Made by a program: the position numbers and the translations under genes. DNA of 16,019 nt, from contig CAZMCH010000094.1 of the NCBI GenBank assembly GCA_964564735.1, positions 1-16,019 of the forward strand. The letters run 5' to 3'. Of the stretch, positions 15,054 to 16,019 are shown piece by piece (positions within the stretch are counted from its first letter, which is position 1; each line of letters begins with the position of its first letter). The notes under the pieces were generated by a model. That model did not search any database and was not told where the DNA came from. It was given only the letters and a program-made list of their open reading frames with translations. The DNA comes from CAZMCH01 sp964564735 (GTDB lineage Bacteria > Poribacteria > DTPJ01).

Positions 15054-15695
15054 ATGCCAAAATATCGTATAGGTGCGCATCCTTATATTTTTGTCCAATA
15101 TGGATTTGATCTTGACAAGCAGTTTGATGAAATATTTGATATAATAGCAAATGCTGGTTTTCAGACAATAGAACTTCATCAGCCTATGTTTTATGTGGAA
15201 AACTGGAAAGAACGCATAGATAAAGCTTTGGAGAGAACTGGTTTGGCAATTGTTGGTGGTTCGACCGGTCATCCAATGTGGGACGTTAATCAATATGATA
15301 ATATCATCAAAGAGATGGACGATTACAGCGACAGGCTATCTGCTTTTGATAATATGCTTTGTGGAACTTCATGTTCAGGCAAGCGTCATGCTGATCGCAC
15401 TCCAAAAGAAAATGCCCAAGCTGTTAAAACGTGGAGTGAACTAGGAAAAATGTTCAATTCAAAGGGCGTTACACTCAATTATCATACACACGGTGAACCG
15501 ATTACTGACATACAGCACTTTATAGACAACGTTCCTGCAGAATTAGTCGCATTGGGACCTGATCTTGATTGGCTTCGTGTTGGTGGAACTGACCCTGTTA
15601 GCTTTATAAAAGCCAATTCCTCACGCCTTGCTATGCTACATATACGAGATTATCATCTCGACGGAGAGAGAACTGAAGCGCGTGGTGAAGGCGAT
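15054..15695 (+). CDS. Sugar phosphate isomerase/epimerase (TIM barrel), 3' end lost at a chimeric junction
   Basis: The frame starts MPKYRIGAHPYIFVQYGFDL, with AAGGTG about 8 nt upstream, and runs for about 214 genuine residues of an AP-endonuclease-2-fold isomerase: IIANAGFQTIELHQ, then NYHTHGEPI, then LVALGPDLDWLRVGG, then MLHIRDYHLDGERTE, the last holding the late HxRD metal-site motif. It then meets GC-rich foreign sequence somewhere between about 15675 and 15700. The frame stays open by chance to the right edge, but the residues after that point no longer look like this family, so the last 50 or so residues are missing. The gene follows the Gfo/Idh dehydrogenase and is not related closely enough to the isomerase at 7651 to be a duplicate. 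The end coordinate is approximate. Confidence 0.75.
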
Positions 15696-16019
15696 GCGGA
15701 TGCCGCCGGGCGTGGTCTTGGCGAGCCGGTCGTGCTCGCTCCATTGGAAAGGCACCGAACGGCTGAACGCAACCATGCGCCGGAGCGCGGCGATCTTCTG
15801 CTGAATCTCCTGTTGGCCCGGCGTGCCTTGCGCTCGCTCCTCCAGCATCTCGAGGAGCCGGTCGCCATGCTCGGCGACGAGCCCGATCGTGGTGGTGCTG
15901 AGCAACTGGTTGTAGCCGAGGGCGGGCGAGATCGCCGGCCGGCCCGGGCCGGGGAAGCCGGCCTGCGTGTCATGGGCGCCGTTCCCGCCGGTCTCGAGCA
16001 CGTAGAGGCCGACCACCTG
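15690..16019 (-). CDS. Fragment of an unrelated GC-rich genome's protein, family not assigned
   Basis: The minus strand is open from the right edge with almost every third codon position G or C, the mark of a coding frame in a high-GC genome. It encodes VVGLYVLETGGNGAHDTQ, then AISPALGYNQLLSTTTIGLVAEHGDRLLEML, then VPFQWSEHDRLAKTTPGGI. This resembles, from memory, a conserved proteobacterial hypothetical protein, possibly alphaproteobacterial. Both ends are missing: the right end at the contig edge and the left end at the junction. It does not belong to the neighbourhood biologically. The overlapping + strand frame is a continuation artefact of the truncated isomerase. Confidence 0.6.

Noticed and set aside
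15640..16019. Genuine C-terminal fusion of the isomerase continuing to the right edge on the + strand
   Set aside because: The open frame is a by-product of high G+C; codon-position bias and protein content favour the minus strand.
1..16019. tRNA or rRNA genes
   Set aside because: No cloverleaf with T-loop GTTCRA pattern or rRNA-conserved sequence was seen on either strand by eye.

Overview
The window looks like a whole contig from an uncultured, AT-rich bacterium (roughly one third G+C by eye). The gene set is corrinoid methyltransferases of the MttB and uroporphyrinogen-decarboxylase (UroD)-like families, a DUF6785-type membrane protein, TIM-barrel sugar isomerases and a Gfo/Idh/MocA dehydrogenase. 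It recalls Poribacteria, Planctomycetes, Lentisphaerae and related candidate phyla, but the phylum cannot be fixed from sequence alone. All intact genes are on the + strand; the minus strand carries only transposase remnants and a foreign GC-rich tail.

Left edge (1-780): a decayed, internally deleted transposase on the minus strand, then a sigma70-like promoter. Region 782-4650: four tightly packed genes. These are a VirB11/GspE-like P-loop ATPase, an exported LPP20/CsgG-like + DUF4384 protein, a PHP-domain phosphoesterase and RimI acetyltransferase. The last 15 codons of rimI lie inside the terminal inverted repeat of a ~496-bp internally deleted insertion sequence (4603-5098). That element still shows 26-bp terminal repeats, frameshifted transposase pieces and a hairpin over the transposase ribosome binding site.

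Region 5108-10198: a near-consensus promoter 10 bp outside the IS end starts a five-gene operon. The order is UroD-like methyltransferase, MttB-family methyltransferase without an in-frame amber codon, AP-endonuclease-2-fold sugar isomerase (interrupted by a 10-N assembly gap), corrinoid protein with DxHxxG, and a second UroD-like protein. This is a complete-looking kit for moving a methyl group from an unknown methylated substrate through a corrinoid protein to a C1 acceptor.

Region 10199-11063: a frameshifted N-terminal stub of a restriction-modification protein and an intact hicBA toxin-antitoxin pair. Region 11072-15695: a DUF6785-like polytopic membrane protein, an SDR dehydrogenase, a Gfo/Idh/MocA oxidoreductase and a second sugar isomerase. 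The intergenic spaces here hold a 109-bp imperfect palindrome and dispersed-repeat-like sequences. The two halves plausibly cooperate in uptake, oxidation and demethylation of one methylated polyol/sugar or quaternary amine; this is inference from gene order and family.

Right edge (about 15680-16019): base composition jumps to about two thirds G+C and the coding strand flips. The second isomerase is cut mid-gene and fused to a piece of an unrelated protein, most simply a chimeric contig end. With the N gap, this suggests a metagenome or single-cell assembly.
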